This document shows, one piece after another, positions 1 to 8,779 of a stretch of 64,000 nt of DNA. Under the pieces are notes generated by a model. The model had not been told where the DNA came from. It saw nothing but the letters and a program-made list of their open reading frames with translations, and searched no databases. How positions within the stretch are numbered: position 1 is the first letter of the stretch; each line of letters begins with the position of its first letter. Made by a program: the position numbers and the translations under genes. The stretch comes from Halorubrum cibi (lineage in GTDB: Archaea; Halobacteriota; Halobacteria; Halobacteriales; Haloferacaceae), in assembly GCF_900182635.1 (NCBI RefSeq), contig NZ_FXTD01000001.1, positions 1 to 64,000 on the forward strand, written 5' to 3'.

Positions 1-465
1 GAGTCCGGTCTCACCGGCGACCCGGATGACACCGAACGTCCACGGCTCACATCAGATCTCCTCTTACGCCGGAGCGCAGGGGGCGAAATCCTCATCCTTC
101 GCGGACCTGAGTGTTGTCCAGCATGGGTCATAAACCCATCGGACTCCGTCGGTCCTGCGAAACCGGGCCGAGTTGAACGGCCCGAGTTCGCGATGCGTTC
201 TTCGCATTCCATTCGAATCGGGGTATACATTTAACCCCGTCGGAACGCGTCGACCGGCCGCCGAAGCGGCCGGCCGCTACCCCCACCGCGGGGGCCTTCG
301 CATTCCATTCGAATCGCGGTGTACACTTAACCCCGTCGAACCGAACCCGCCACGTCATGCGGTTTCATGGCGCGAAAGACGGCTCGGGTGAGGGCTCCCC
401 CGACGCGTGGCTGGCCGGTCGAGGTGAAAGAAACACGGATCGACGGGAGCGGACGGGTGGACGAG
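1..465. other. Gene-free stretch at the window edge
   Basis: No reading frame here has haloarchaeal-like composition; the short open frames are arginine- and serine-rich. The stretch holds a pair of direct repeats (about 200-245 and 296-341) separated by two perfect hairpins: an 8-bp stem with a CGAA loop at 254-273 and a CCCCC/GGGGG stem at 280-294. Nothing identifiable is seen in 1-199. A partial gene entering from the left cannot be fully excluded, but I see no protein family in it. Confidence 0.5.
200..341. repeat. Two 45-nt direct repeats, 96 nt apart
   Basis: The copies at 200-245 and 296-341 both begin CTTCGCATTCCATTCGAATC and continue to TTAACCCCGTCG, with only a few mismatches. Read on the minus strand each runs from a GGGGTTAA motif to a GAATGGAATGCG motif. 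Between them lie two GC-rich perfect hairpins. The function is unknown. It could be a regulatory element of the neighbouring MC1 gene region or the residue of a mobile element. Confidence 0.7.
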
Positions 466-795
466 CTACTCCTCGTCGAGGTACTCGATACCCTGTTTCG
501 AGACGTTCGCCTTCGTGATGTCGTCGAGGTCGTTGAGCCAGAAGTCCTCGTCGGCGTCGTCGACCTCGGGAGCGCTGTCCTTCCACGCCCACCCCTCATA
601 CTCGTGGACCTTCTTCGTCCCCTTCTCACGAAGTCTGAGCGTGATTCGTTCCGCCTCTTCCTCTGAGGGGCCGGGATCAAGGGTTCGAGCTGCCTTGAGC
701 GCGGCCTGTCTCGGCATGTTCCCGGAGAACTCGCTCGGTTCCGACCCGTCCTCCTCTCGGAGAGCGAAATTTCGCTTACCGTCTTCACGTACCAT
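466..795 (-). CDS. Non-histone chromosomal protein MC1
   Basis: A 109-residue DNA-bending, nucleoid-compacting protein of the MC1 family, which in haloarchaea and Methanosarcina binds DNA as a monomer. The family pattern is visible: NFALREEDG near the start, GNMPRQAALKAA in the middle, then LRLREKGTKKVHEYEGW, followed by an acidic haloarchaeal tail ending YLDEE. A GGAGG Shine-Dalgarno motif lies about seven bases before the ATG, and an AT-rich TATA-like stretch at 832-843 on the minus strand is correctly placed upstream. It is transcribed alone, divergent from the next gene. Confidence 0.9.
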   Translation of the reverse strand: MVREDGKRNFALREEDGSEPSEFSGNMPRQAALKAARTLDPGPSEEEAERITLRLREKGTKKVHEYEGWAWKDSAPEVDDADEDFWLNDLDDITKANVSKQGIEYLDEE

Positions 796-1085
796 GGTTT
801 TACCTCCGTGTCAACTCAACACACAGCCCGTAATAAATATATCGGCGAAATGAAAGCTGATCGGCACGTCATTTATAACTACGTCCGGGTGGGCTGGCGA
901 TTTCGAGACGGAGTCGACGATCGGCCGCTCGGGACGGGCAGCATCTACCGAACACCGGAAACCGGACGTGCGATCCCTCATGCGCGCTCCCGGTGGTCGC
1001 TTCCGGAGGAGGAGCGTTCTCGCATCAATTCTGGTAAACAACACTTATATGTCTCCTGTGGCGAAGTGCGAGCCATACATCCGCG
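796..1085. promoter_or_regulatory. Divergent promoter region of MC1 and AbrB-like gene
   Basis: The 290-nt gap between divergent genes carries an AT-rich TATA candidate for MC1 (about 832-843, minus strand) and a TTATAT box at 1045-1050 for the plus-strand gene, about 36-41 nt before its ATG. A third AT-rich spot, ATTTATAA near 871-878, has no obvious assigned gene. Confidence 0.5.
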
Positions 1086-1289
1086 ATGGTTCGCAAAAAG
1101 AAGCTCAGTCCGAGTGGCGCCAAAGACGACGACGGGGAGTACCACAACGTTCACGTGAACCTCCACGAGGACGAGCTCGCCGTCGCCGGAATGGAGATCG
1201 GGGACGAGGTGTTCGTTCGCGTCCGCGACGGGAAGATCATCATTCAGAAGGCCGACTCCGACCCCGAACAGCTCGAACACGACTTCTGA
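1086..1289 (+). CDS. Small AbrB/SpoVT-like protein
   Basis: A 67-residue acidic protein with a basic start (MVRKKK). The segment VHVNLHEDELAVAGMEIGD followed by VFVRVRDGKIIIQKA has the strand pattern of a swapped-hairpin AbrB/SpoVT domain: a short strand, a helix-like LHEDEL, the characteristic GMEIGD turn, then two strands. Such proteins are usually dimeric DNA-binding regulators or antitoxins. No toxin gene is adjacent, so a transcriptional role is more likely. The TTATAT promoter just upstream supports the chosen start. Confidence 0.7.
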   Translation: MVRKKKLSPSGAKDDDGEYHNVHVNLHEDELAVAGMEIGDEVFVRVRDGKIIIQKADSDPEQLEHDF

Positions 1290-1409
1290 GACCATCGCGA
1301 TCCGCCGCCGCTTCCGGGGATCTCCTTGCCGCGCTCGGATCGAACACCTCCGCGGCTGCGATATCGGCGGGTCGGCGGATTGATACCGGACGACGACGAG
1401 AACCGATCG

Positions 1410-2468
1410 ATGGGTCTCTACGACCTCGTGAAGCCGGCGTTGTTCGCGCTGCCGGCCGAGACGGCACACACCGCGGGACACCGCCTCCTCCGAGAGGTAC
1501 AGGGCACTCCGATGGAGTCGGTCATCCGAGAACGATACACGGTAGAGAACGAGCGGTTGCGGGTGAACGCCTTCGACCTCTCGTTCCCGAATCCGATCGG
1601 CGTGGCCGCCGGGTTCGACAAGAACGCCGAGGTGCCGCGGGCGCTCGCCGCGCTCGGGTTCGGCCACGTCGAGGTGGGCGGGGTGACCGCCGAGGGCCAA
1701 CCGGGGAACCCCCGACCGCGGCTGTTCCGGCTCCGCGAGGACGGCGCGTTGATCAACCGGATGGGGTTCAACAACGAGGGCGCGGACGCCGTCGGCGACC
1801 GCCTCGACCGGGAGCCGATGCCGGACGTGCCGGTCGGTATCAACATCGGGAAGTCGAAGTCGACGCCGCTCTCTGAGGCGGCCGACGACTACCTGTACAC
1901 CTACGAGCGCGTCGCCGGTGCGGGCGACTACTTCGTCGTCAACGTCTCCAGTCCCAACACGCCCGGCCTCCGCGAGCTACAGAACCGCGAGGCGCTCGAG
2001 GAGATACTCGAAACGCTCTCGGAGGCGGGCGCGTCTCCGCTTCTGGTCAAGCTCTCGCCCGATCTCCCGCGGGAAGCGATCGCGGACGCGCTCGCCGTCG
2101 TCGACGACCTCGACCTCGACGGCGTGATCGCGACGAACACGACCGTCTCGCGTCCGGACACGCTCGAGAGCCCGAACCGCGCGGAACGAGGTGGACTCTC
2201 GGGGAAGCCGATCGAGGACGTCTCCACCGATCTGGTCCGGTTCGTCGCGGAGCAGACCGACGTGCCGGTCGTCGGCGTCGGCGGCGTCTCCGACGCGGCG
2301 GGCGCCTACGAGAAGATCCGTGCCGGGGCGTCGGTGGTCCAGCTGTACACCGCCCTCGTCTACGAGGGTCCGAGGCTCGCTCGTGCGATCAATCGGGAAC
2401 TGCTCGACCTGCTCGACCGCGACGGGTTCGAGACCGTCGAGGACGCGGTCGGCGCGGACCTCGAGTGA
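1410..2468 (+). CDS. pyrD: Dihydroorotate dehydrogenase, class 2
   Basis: A 352-residue FMN enzyme that oxidises dihydroorotate to orotate in pyrimidine synthesis, passing electrons to the quinone pool. The start is placed at MGLYDLVKPALFALPAETAH, the membrane-associating N-terminal helix of class 2 enzymes; the frame stays open 84 nt further upstream but that part is unlike the family. Visible motifs are GVAAGFDKNAE, NRMGFNNEG, the catalytic-serine segment NVSSPNTPGLRELQ, KLSPDL, ATNTT and the phosphate-binding GVGGVSDAAGAYEKIRAGA. It ends 19 nt before the convergent valS gene. Confidence 0.95.
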   Translation: MGLYDLVKPALFALPAETAHTAGHRLLREVQGTPMESVIRERYTVENERLRVNAFDLSFPNPIGVAAGFDKNAEVPRALAALGFGHVEVGGVTAEGQPGNPRPRLFRLREDGALINRMGFNNEGADAVGDRLDREPMPDVPVGINIGKSKSTPLSEAADDYLYTYERVAGAGDYFVVNVSSPNTPGLRELQNREALEEILETLSEAGASPLLVKLSPDLPREAIADALAVVDDLDLDGVIATNTTVSRPDTLESPNRAERGGLSGKPIEDVSTDLVRFVAEQTDVPVVGVGGVSDAAGAYEKIRAGASVVQLYTALVYEGPRLARAINRELLDLLDRDGFETVEDAVGADLE

Positions 2469-2486
2469 TCGGGGCGGAGCCGGCGA

Positions 2487-5132
2487 TCAGGCCTCGACCG
2501 CGTTCCGGACGATGACGACGACGTCCTCGGCGTCGAGCAGGTCGCCCTCGCCGGCGTACTGCCTTTCCTCCTCGATCGAGAACTCCCCGTCCTCCAGCGT
2601 TACGCCCGCGACGTGGAGCTCGTCGCCGTCGATCTCGTAGTCGCCGTCCGCGAGCGCGGCGTCGATGTCGCCGACGCGGTCGCCGTATTTCGGCCCGACC
2701 GTGGCGTAATCGAGGTCGATCCCCGTGACCACCGTCTCGACGGGCGCCTCGGCGTCCGGGTGGACCTCCAGATCCTCGACGTGCATCACACCGGTGACGT
2801 CGTCCTCGAACCCGCGGACGTCGGCGTACACCTCGACCGCGTCGAGGTCGGCGTTGAGCGGGAGCTGGTTCTCGCTTTTGTACCGGCGGAGCGCGCCCAC
2901 GACCGCCATCGCGGCGCGGCCCGCGTCGGCGTCGGCATCGAGCCCGAGCGGCACGGGCCAGTCGGCGAGGTGTACCGAGTCGGTCGCGCCCTCGCTCGTG
3001 GCGTTCCCCTCGGCGGCGTCCGCGTACATGTCCTGCCACAGCTCCTCCGTGACGTGCGCGAGCACGGGCGCGAACAGCTTCAGGAACCGGCGGTGGGCGG
3101 TCCGGAGGGTGTACGCGGCCGAGGCGTCCTCGCGCTGTTTGGCGATCTCGAGGTAGTCGTCACAGAACGTGTTCCAGAAGAAGCTCCGGAGCCCGTCGCG
3201 AGCCTTCGAGAACTCGCGGTTCTCCAGCCGCCCCGTGAGCGTCTCGATCTCGCGGTCGAGCTCCGCGAGCAGCCAGCGGTCGATCTCGCGGAGGCCGCCC
3301 TCGGGCTCGTCGGGGTACGGCTCGGGCGCGAGCGACTCGACCAGCTTCGAGGCGTTCCACAGCTTCCGGATGAGCTTCTCGCCCGCGCGGAGTCCCTTCT
3401 CCTGGTAGGGGAGGTCGTCGCCGATCGCGGAGCCGGACGCCCAGTACCGGGCGGCGTCGACGGGGTACTCCTCCAACACCGCGTCGGGGTCGACGACGTT
3501 CCCCTTCGATTTCGACATCTTCTCGCGGTTCTCGTCGAGCACCATCCCGTTGATCATCGTCGATTCGAACGGCACCTCGCCGGTGTGCTCGTAACACTTG
3601 ATCACGGTGTGGAACAGCCAGAAGGAGATGATGTCGTGGCCCTGCGGTCGGACGTCCATCGGGTAGATCTCCGGGCGTTCCATGCCGAACTCGCCGGCCG
3701 CCTCGTCGTAGTCCCAGCCGGCGTTGATCAGTGGGGTGAGAGAGGAGGTCGCCCACGTGTCGAGGACGTCGTCTTCGGCGATGAACTCCCCGTGGCCACA
3801 CTCCGGACAGGCGTCGACTGGCGGGTCGTCGGAGAGCGGGTCGACGGGGAGATCGGCCTTCTCGGCGACGATCTCGTGGTCACAGTCGGCGCAGTACCAG
3901 ACGGGGAACGGGATCCCCGAGGAGCGCTGGCGGGAGATGAGCCAGTCCCACTGGAGTCCCTCGACCCAGTGTTGATACCGCGTGAACATCTTCTCGGGGA
4001 ACCACTCCATCTCGCGGCCCGCCTGGAGGTACTCCTCGCGCTTGTCGAGCACCTCGATGTACCACTGCTCGGTGACGAGGAACTCGACGCTCGTCTCACA
4101 GCGCTCGTGGACGTTGACGGTGTGGGTGATCTCCCAGCGGTCGAGGAGCGCGCCGGCCTCCTCGAGGTCGGAAACGATCGCCTCGCGGGCCTCCGAGGAG
4201 TGGAGCCCCTCGTACTCGCCCGCCACGTCGGTCATGTGGGCGGACTCGTCGATGGCGACCCGGAGGTCCAAGTCGTGCGCCTGGTACCACTCGATGTCGT
4301 TCTGGTCGCCGAAGGTACAACACATCACGATACCTGAGCCCGTCTCCATGTCGACGCGGTCGTCGGCGATGATCGGGACCTCGTGGCCGAACAGCGGGAC
4401 CTCCGCCTCGCGACCGACGAGGTCCTGGTTCCCCTCGTCGTCGGGATGGACGAAGACGGCGACGCAGGCGGGGAGCAGTTCGGGTCGCGTGGTGGAGATG
4501 GTGAAGGCGTCCGCGCTTCCGGCGACCCCGAACTCGATGTCGTGGAAGTGCGAGTCGCGCTCGTCGTCCTCGGTCTCGACCTGCGAGATGGCGGTCTCGC
4601 ACTCGGGACACCAGATCGCCGGGGCCTCCTGGCGGTACTCGCGACCCTTCTCGTAGAGGTCGATGAAGGAGAGCTGGGAGACGCGCTGGACCTCGGGAGA
4701 GATGGTGCGATAGGTGTTGTTCCAGTCGATGGAGAGGCCGACCCCCTGCATCTTCTCGGTGAACTCCTCCTCGTACTCCAGGCACACCTCCCGGCACTTT
4801 CGCTGGAACTCGCGGCGCTCGAAGTCCTGGTGGCGGACGTCGAGTTCGCGCTCGGTGAGCCGCTCGGAGGCGATGCCGTTGTCGTCGTATCCGAACGGGT
4901 AGAACACCTCGCTGTCGTACATGCGGTGGAACCGGGCGACGACGTCCTGGAGGATCGAGCCGTACACGTGGCCCCAGTGGAGGCTCCCGGAGACGGTCGG
5001 TGGCGGGGTGTCGATGGAGAACGCGGTGTTCGGATCGACGGGGTCGTCGGGGTACGCGTACGTCTCCTCGTCGACCCATCGCCGCTGCCAGTGCGGCTCG
5101 GCGGTGTCGGGGTCGTACTCTCCGCTGGGCAT
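2487..5132 (-). CDS. valS: Valyl-tRNA synthetase
   Basis: An 881-residue class I synthetase that charges tRNA-Val. The HIGH-type motif is HWGH at residues 52-55 within VSGSLHWGHVYG, and the KMSKS loop (KMSKSKGNVVDP) lies near residue 535. Zinc-knuckle cysteines are present as WCPECE and CADC with CPECGHG. The editing domain follows the first CPEC segment, with the TTRPE signature. The C-terminal part has the anticodon-binding helices but lacks a long coiled-coil, as usual in haloarchaea. It is transcribed alone, convergent with pyrD. Confidence 0.96.
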   Translation of the reverse strand: MPSGEYDPDTAEPHWQRRWVDEETYAYPDDPVDPNTAFSIDTPPPTVSGSLHWGHVYGSILQDVVARFHRMYDSEVFYPFGYDDNGIASERLTERELDVRHQDFERREFQRKCREVCLEYEEEFTEKMQGVGLSIDWNNTYRTISPEVQRVSQLSFIDLYEKGREYRQEAPAIWCPECETAISQVETEDDERDSHFHDIEFGVAGSADAFTISTTRPELLPACVAVFVHPDDEGNQDLVGREAEVPLFGHEVPIIADDRVDMETGSGIVMCCTFGDQNDIEWYQAHDLDLRVAIDESAHMTDVAGEYEGLHSSEAREAIVSDLEEAGALLDRWEITHTVNVHERCETSVEFLVTEQWYIEVLDKREEYLQAGREMEWFPEKMFTRYQHWVEGLQWDWLISRQRSSGIPFPVWYCADCDHEIVAEKADLPVDPLSDDPPVDACPECGHGEFIAEDDVLDTWATSSLTPLINAGWDYDEAAGEFGMERPEIYPMDVRPQGHDIISFWLFHTVIKCYEHTGEVPFESTMINGMVLDENREKMSKSKGNVVDPDAVLEEYPVDAARYWASGSAIGDDLPYQEKGLRAGEKLIRKLWNASKLVESLAPEPYPDEPEGGLREIDRWLLAELDREIETLTGRLENREFSKARDGLRSFFWNTFCDDYLEIAKQREDASAAYTLRTAHRRFLKLFAPVLAHVTEELWQDMYADAAEGNATSEGATDSVHLADWPVPLGLDADADAGRAAMAVVGALRRYKSENQLPLNADLDAVEVYADVRGFEDDVTGVMHVEDLEVHPDAEAPVETVVTGIDLDYATVGPKYGDRVGDIDAALADGDYEIDGDELHVAGVTLEDGEFSIEEERQYAGEGDLLDAEDVVVIVRNAVEA

Positions 5133-5602
5133 TATCGGGTGGGATTTCCCGTGGTTCCCTCTTAACGGCCTCGGTTACGCCGGAACCGCGGCGGTCGGTG
5201 TAACAGCGGTCGGTGTGATTGTGATGATTGATCTGGCGCGCGCGAGCAACGCGCGCGAGGGAGGCGGGCCGGCCGGCGCAGTTGCGGTGCGGTTTCGTGC
5301 CGGCCGGCTCGCCGAGGTTGGGGAGGCGTGAGGTGCGGTGCTGGGCGGGTGGGACTCAAAGGGGCAGCCACGAGGAGGCCGGAGGCGACGTAAGCACCAC
5401 AGAGAGCGAGCAACGCGAGCGATGAGGAGCGCAACGAGCGTCCGGCCTCCTCGTGGCTGGGGCTTTGGACGTGTTCGTCGCGCCAGCAACCGAGTATAGC
5501 CGAGCGGCTGGGGCTTTGTGGGTGTTCACTGCGACAGAAACGACCTATGGCCGAGCAATTGGGACTTTGGAACCGTCCAATGCTTCGAAACCGACGTTCG
5601 GA
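5133..5602. repeat. Gap holding degenerate element A copy 1
   Basis: The 470-nt gap contains copy A1 of element A, read on the minus strand, at about 5230-5530. The main stem arms are 5366-5383 and 5441-5458, 18 bp perfectly complementary, continued by a C-G pair (5365/5459). The flanking GGGTGGGACTCAAAGGGG and GGGGAGGCGTGAGG motifs are intact. At 5449-5580 the tail is repeated three times with increasing decay (GGCTGGGGCTTTGG, CGGCTGGGGCTTTG, CAATTGGGACTTTGG). No TATA box at the spacing seen in the complete copies was found. Confidence 0.75.
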
Positions 5603-6280
5603 TCAAGGCGCGACGCCGACCGTCAGAAGCGTCCCCCACGTCCGGTAGCGGTCGACCATCGCCTCGCGGCTCTCCCAGTTTTCCGTCGGGAACGCCGACT
5701 TCTCCGGGATCTCGGTCTCCTGGTCGGGGATCGCGTCCTGCTCGGCGACGTACAGCCCGGCCTCGCGGAACGCCTCCCGGTACTCCGCGCGGCTCCACAG
5801 CGTCATGTCGATCGAGATGTTCTCCTGCCACGCGTGGGTCTGCTCGCTCTCGGCGAAGTAGTTCACCGCACAGTAGAACGTCCCGCCGGGTTTCAACACG
5901 CGACGGACCTCCTCGAGGGTGTTTTTCGGGTTCGTCGCGTAGTAGAACGCCTCCATCGAGAACACGTGATCGACCGAGTCCTCGGCGAACGGGAGCGCGT
6001 CGAAGTCGCCCACGAGGAAGCCGACCGCGTCGTCGTCGGTGTACTCGCGGGCGTTCCGGGCCATCTCCGGCGCGCCGTCGAGACCGTAGCCGCGGCCGAT
6101 GTCGCGTTCCCGGAGCGCCCGGAGCGCGTAGCCGGAGCCGGTTCCGAGATCGAGGACAGTGTCGCCCGGCTCCACCGGCATGCGTGCGAGGACGTGTTTC
6201 GCGGTGTGCCAGTGGCGGTCCTCCATCCCGCGGTCCTTCCCGGTGGCCGCCCACTCGTCGAACTCCTCTCTGACGCTCAT
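5603..6280 (-). CDS. Class I SAM-dependent methyltransferase
   Basis: A 225-residue Rossmann-fold methyltransferase. Motif I is VLDLGTGSGYALRAL (about residues 41-55). An acidic residue ends strand 2 (GYGLDGAPEM), followed by FLVGDFDALPFAEDSVDHVF, and the post-motif VLKPGGTFYCAVNYF is typical of the ubiE/SAM_11 group. The start is taken at MSVREEFDEWA; the open frame continues upstream only as arginine-rich sequence. The substrate is unknown. It is transcribed alone and its 3' end faces element A1. Confidence 0.85.
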   Translation of the reverse strand: MSVREEFDEWAATGKDRGMEDRHWHTAKHVLARMPVEPGDTVLDLGTGSGYALRALRERDIGRGYGLDGAPEMARNAREYTDDDAVGFLVGDFDALPFAEDSVDHVFSMEAFYYATNPKNTLEEVRRVLKPGGTFYCAVNYFAESEQTHAWQENISIDMTLWSRAEYREAFREAGLYVAEQDAIPDQETEIPEKSAFPTENWESREAMVDRYRTWGTLLTVGVAP

Positions 6281-6392
6281 ACGCGGAGGACGGCCGCAGG
6301 GGACAAAACCGGATCGACGGCGGCTGGGGAGCCGACGCGAACGGCGACAGCGCGAGCGACGCGTTTTTCTCCCGAGGCCGGGTGGTCGGGGT

Positions 6393-6833
6393 ATGAAACG
6401 CCCGAACCTCCGACGGCCGCGGTTCCGGGTCGCCGACTCCGCCCAGCAGATGGTCGGCGGGTTCCTCCTGGCCGGGCCGTTCGTGGTCACCGAGGAGGTG
6501 TGGGTGCTCGCGAGCGGGATGAACGGGCTCCAGGCGCTCCTCACGACGGTCATGGTCGCCGCGATCGGGTACGCGACGCTGTACCGCGCGGACACCGGAC
6601 GAGACCCCGAGTCCGAACCCGAGGTCATCGGGATCCCGATCCGGTTCCTCTCGTTGATGACCGTCTCGTTCGGGTCGGTGATCGTGCTCGCCGTCCTCTT
6701 CGACGCGCCCGACACGTTCCTCATCGAGCGGGGCGTTACGGGGACGGATCTGTGGGTGACGACCGCCAAGGCGGTCTCCGTCGGCGCGGTCTTCAGCGTC
6801 GTCGGGGCCGCGACCGCCGACAGCGTGTTCTGA
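6393..6833 (+). CDS. DUF2391-like integral membrane protein
   Basis: A 146-residue protein with about four transmembrane segments: FLLAGPFVV near residue 24, ALLTTVMVAAIGYATLY, SLMTVSFGSVIVLAVLF and KAVSVGAVFSVVGAATA at the end. The N-terminal RFRVADSAQQMVGGFLLAGP segment resembles the DUF2391 family of small bacterial and archaeal membrane proteins of unknown role. The start MKRPNLRRPR is preceded by no strong ribosome site. It is convergent with the MgtE-like pair. Confidence 0.65.
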   Translation: MKRPNLRRPRFRVADSAQQMVGGFLLAGPFVVTEEVWVLASGMNGLQALLTTVMVAAIGYATLYRADTGRDPESEPEVIGIPIRFLSLMTVSFGSVIVLAVLFDAPDTFLIERGVTGTDLWVTTAKAVSVGAVFSVVGAATADSVF

Positions 6834-6861
6834 CCCGAGGTCGCCGCCCGACCGGACGCGC

Positions 6862-7497
6862 TCACACCACGACGGCGACGACCGCGAACAGGATCAGTAC
6901 GCCCGCGACGTCACACACGTTCGTCACGACGGGGATCGTCGTGTCGTCGGGGTTGAGCCCGGCCCGATAGGAGACCTCGACGGCGACGACGCTCGCGACC
7001 ACGACGAGCACCGCGAGGAGCATCCCTGAGACGAGCGCGATCAGGAGCACGCGGGCGAGCGCGAGCGTCCCGCCGAGCGCGACGCCGATGGCCCACGCCG
7101 CGACGCCGACGAGCCCGAAGACGGTCCCCGCGAGCGCGAAGACGGCGGTCACGTTGGCGCGGACGTCAGGGTTCGAGAGCCGCGGCTCGTAGGTCCCGAG
7201 GTACAGCTGCGTGGTGAGCCGCGAGCAGGTGATCGACGCGAGGTTCCCGGCCGTGCCGATCTGGACCGGGAGCAGGACGAGGAGCGCGGGGTACTGTAGC
7301 AGGGTCGCCTCGAAGCTGTCGAGGACCGTACCTGAGACCAGCTGGAGGATCGACAGCCCCGCGAGAAGCGGGATCATCGTCCGAACGATGCGGCGGATCG
7401 ACCACTCGTCGACGACGGTCGACCCGTCGGGATAGCCGGGGGTGCCGGAGGCCGCGAGTTCATCGGACGACCCCGGTCCCTCGGGAGCGTCGCTCAC
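6862..7497 (-). CDS. MgtE-type divalent cation transporter, second half
   Basis: A 211-residue membrane protein carrying one MgtE/SLC41 integral-membrane domain: an amphipathic acidic N-terminus, then about five transmembrane helices. The ion-pore motif of the family appears as GLNPDDTTIPVVTNVCDVAGV near residues 178-198. It overlaps the upstream gene by four bases, so the two halves are translationally coupled. Together they form the two-domain arrangement that eukaryotic SLC41 transporters carry on one chain. Mg2+ is the likely substrate. Confidence 0.85.
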   Translation of the reverse strand: MSDAPEGPGSSDELAASGTPGYPDGSTVVDEWSIRRIVRTMIPLLAGLSILQLVSGTVLDSFEATLLQYPALLVLLPVQIGTAGNLASITCSRLTTQLYLGTYEPRLSNPDVRANVTAVFALAGTVFGLVGVAAWAIGVALGGTLALARVLLIALVSGMLLAVLVVVASVVAVEVSYRAGLNPDDTTIPVVTNVCDVAGVLILFAVVAVVV

Positions 7498-8066
7498 GTG
7501 ATCACCCCCACGACGTAGATCCCGACGAGCAGGAAGAAGACGCCGAAGACGTCACCGAGCGTCGTCACGACCGGGCCGATCACGTTGTCGGGGTTGAGCC
7601 CGCGCCGGTACCCGGCGAAGATGACGGTGATCAACACCGAGAGCATCAGAACCGCCGACAGGAAACCGGCGACGAGCATGATGCCGACGAGCTCGAGCAG
7701 GTTCCCCCGGCCGCCGGAGAGGACCAGCGTGAGGGACGTGATGACCGCGATGAACACGGAGACCGACATCCCGTTGATGAAGGAGGCGACGATGGCGTTC
7801 GTGAGCCGCCGGTCGAGCGCGAACGTCGGTTCGATCACCCCCTGGTGGAGGCCCGTCGAGAGCCGAGCTCCGAGCGAGCCGTAGACGCCGCCGCGGGTCG
7901 CGAGAAACGCCGGGAGCAGGAGCAGAATGCCGGGGACGCTCTCGATGCCGGAACGCATGGTCTCGGAGCCGAGGATCGTGCCCGCGAACAGCCCGGCGAC
8001 GAGGCTGACGAGCACGACGGGGAGCGCCTGGCGGTAGATCTCCCGCGCGCTTTCGTGACCGTCCAT
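7494..8066 (-). CDS. MgtE-type divalent cation transporter, first half
   Basis: A 190-residue membrane protein with one MgtE membrane domain and about five helices. The conserved pore signature is GLNPDNVIGPVVTTLGDVFGV near residues 155-175, and LLLPAFLATRGGVYGSLGARL matches the first-helix signature. It lacks the cytoplasmic N-domain and CBS pair of bacterial MgtE, as in other archaeal split forms, so gating by cytosolic Mg2+ must differ. It overlaps the second-half gene by four bases. Confidence 0.87.
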   Translation of the reverse strand: MDGHESAREIYRQALPVVLVSLVAGLFAGTILGSETMRSGIESVPGILLLLPAFLATRGGVYGSLGARLSTGLHQGVIEPTFALDRRLTNAIVASFINGMSVSVFIAVITSLTLVLSGGRGNLLELVGIMLVAGFLSAVLMLSVLITVIFAGYRRGLNPDNVIGPVVTTLGDVFGVFFLLVGIYVVGVIT

Positions 8067-8184
8067 GCGGACGTACCGACGAGAGGGGTCGTGAAAAGCC
8101 GTCCGGCGGCGGGCGCGTCGGGGAGCGGTCAGACGGATCGGTTCCGGACCGCACCGTTAAGTCGATCCGGCCGGTTCCCCGTGT

Positions 8185-8763
8185 ATGGACTACGCGCTCG
8201 CCGTCGAGAACGGACCCGAAACGATCCCAGGGGGGACGGGACTCCTGCTCGTCCACCCGAGCATCGGCGAGACTGACCGGATCGACACGGACTTCCTGAA
8301 GACCGACACCGACGCGTTCCTCGTCGTCTCGACGCGGACGACGGCGCGCGAGGTCGAACAGAAGCTCGAGTACTACGACGTCGACGAGGAGAAGGCGACG
8401 ATCCTCGACACCCTCTCCGTCGAGCGGGGGTACTCCCGGCGCTCCTCCGACGACGTCTACTACGTCTCCGCCCCCGACGACCTCGACGGCGTGGTCGACC
8501 GCGTCGAGCGGTTCCTGAAAGAGACCGAGGGGAAGCGACGCGTCTCCGTCGATTCGCTCACCGAGATGGCGTACTACGCGGACGACGACGCCGTCTACGA
8601 GGCCGCGGCGGAGATCCTCGACCTGTTGAAAGCACACGACGCGGTCGGCATCTTCCACCTCTCCGAGGAGGTCCACGAGGTGGCGACGCTCGACCGCTTC
8701 CGGGAGCTCTTCGACGGGGTCATCTCGCTCGACGGCGACGGCGACGTCGACGTGGACCTCTGA
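8185..8763 (+). CDS. HTR-like protein related to RecA/KaiC-type folds
   Basis: A 192-residue soluble acidic protein of a haloarchaeal family often labelled HTR-like. Its core (TGLLLVHPSIGETDRIDTDF, FLVVSTRTTAREVEQKL, then YYVSAPDDLDGVVDRVERFL and RRVSVDSLTEMAYYA) follows the strand order of degenerate RecA/KaiC-like domains. The P-loop glycine-lysine is missing, so ATP binding is doubtful. No operon partner is evident. The biological role is unknown. Confidence 0.6.
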   Translation: MDYALAVENGPETIPGGTGLLLVHPSIGETDRIDTDFLKTDTDAFLVVSTRTTAREVEQKLEYYDVDEEKATILDTLSVERGYSRRSSDDVYYVSAPDDLDGVVDRVERFLKETEGKRRVSVDSLTEMAYYADDDAVYEAAAEILDLLKAHDAVGIFHLSEEVHEVATLDRFRELFDGVISLDGDGDVDVDL

Positions 8764-8779
8764 GCCGCCGACTGCTCCG

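Noticed and set aside
118-145. tRNA-Met-like anticodon stem with a CAT triplet
   Set aside because: The stem is 5 bp but the loop does not place T33 before CAT, and no acceptor, D or T arm could be paired around it.
200-341. Short repeats as a CRISPR array
   Set aside because: Only two units, the interval is filled by hairpins rather than a unique spacer, and no cas gene is nearby.
2613-4337. Long open frame on the plus strand inside valS
   Set aside because: It is antisense to a certain synthetase gene, is rich in V, R and L with no family signature, and is typical of GC-rich shadow frames.
5162-5489. Proline- and arginine-rich frames (LTPPQPRR type) within element A copies
   Set aside because: Similar frames recur in each copy because the DNA repeats, but the frame shifts between copies and stems covary, so selection is on structure and not on protein.
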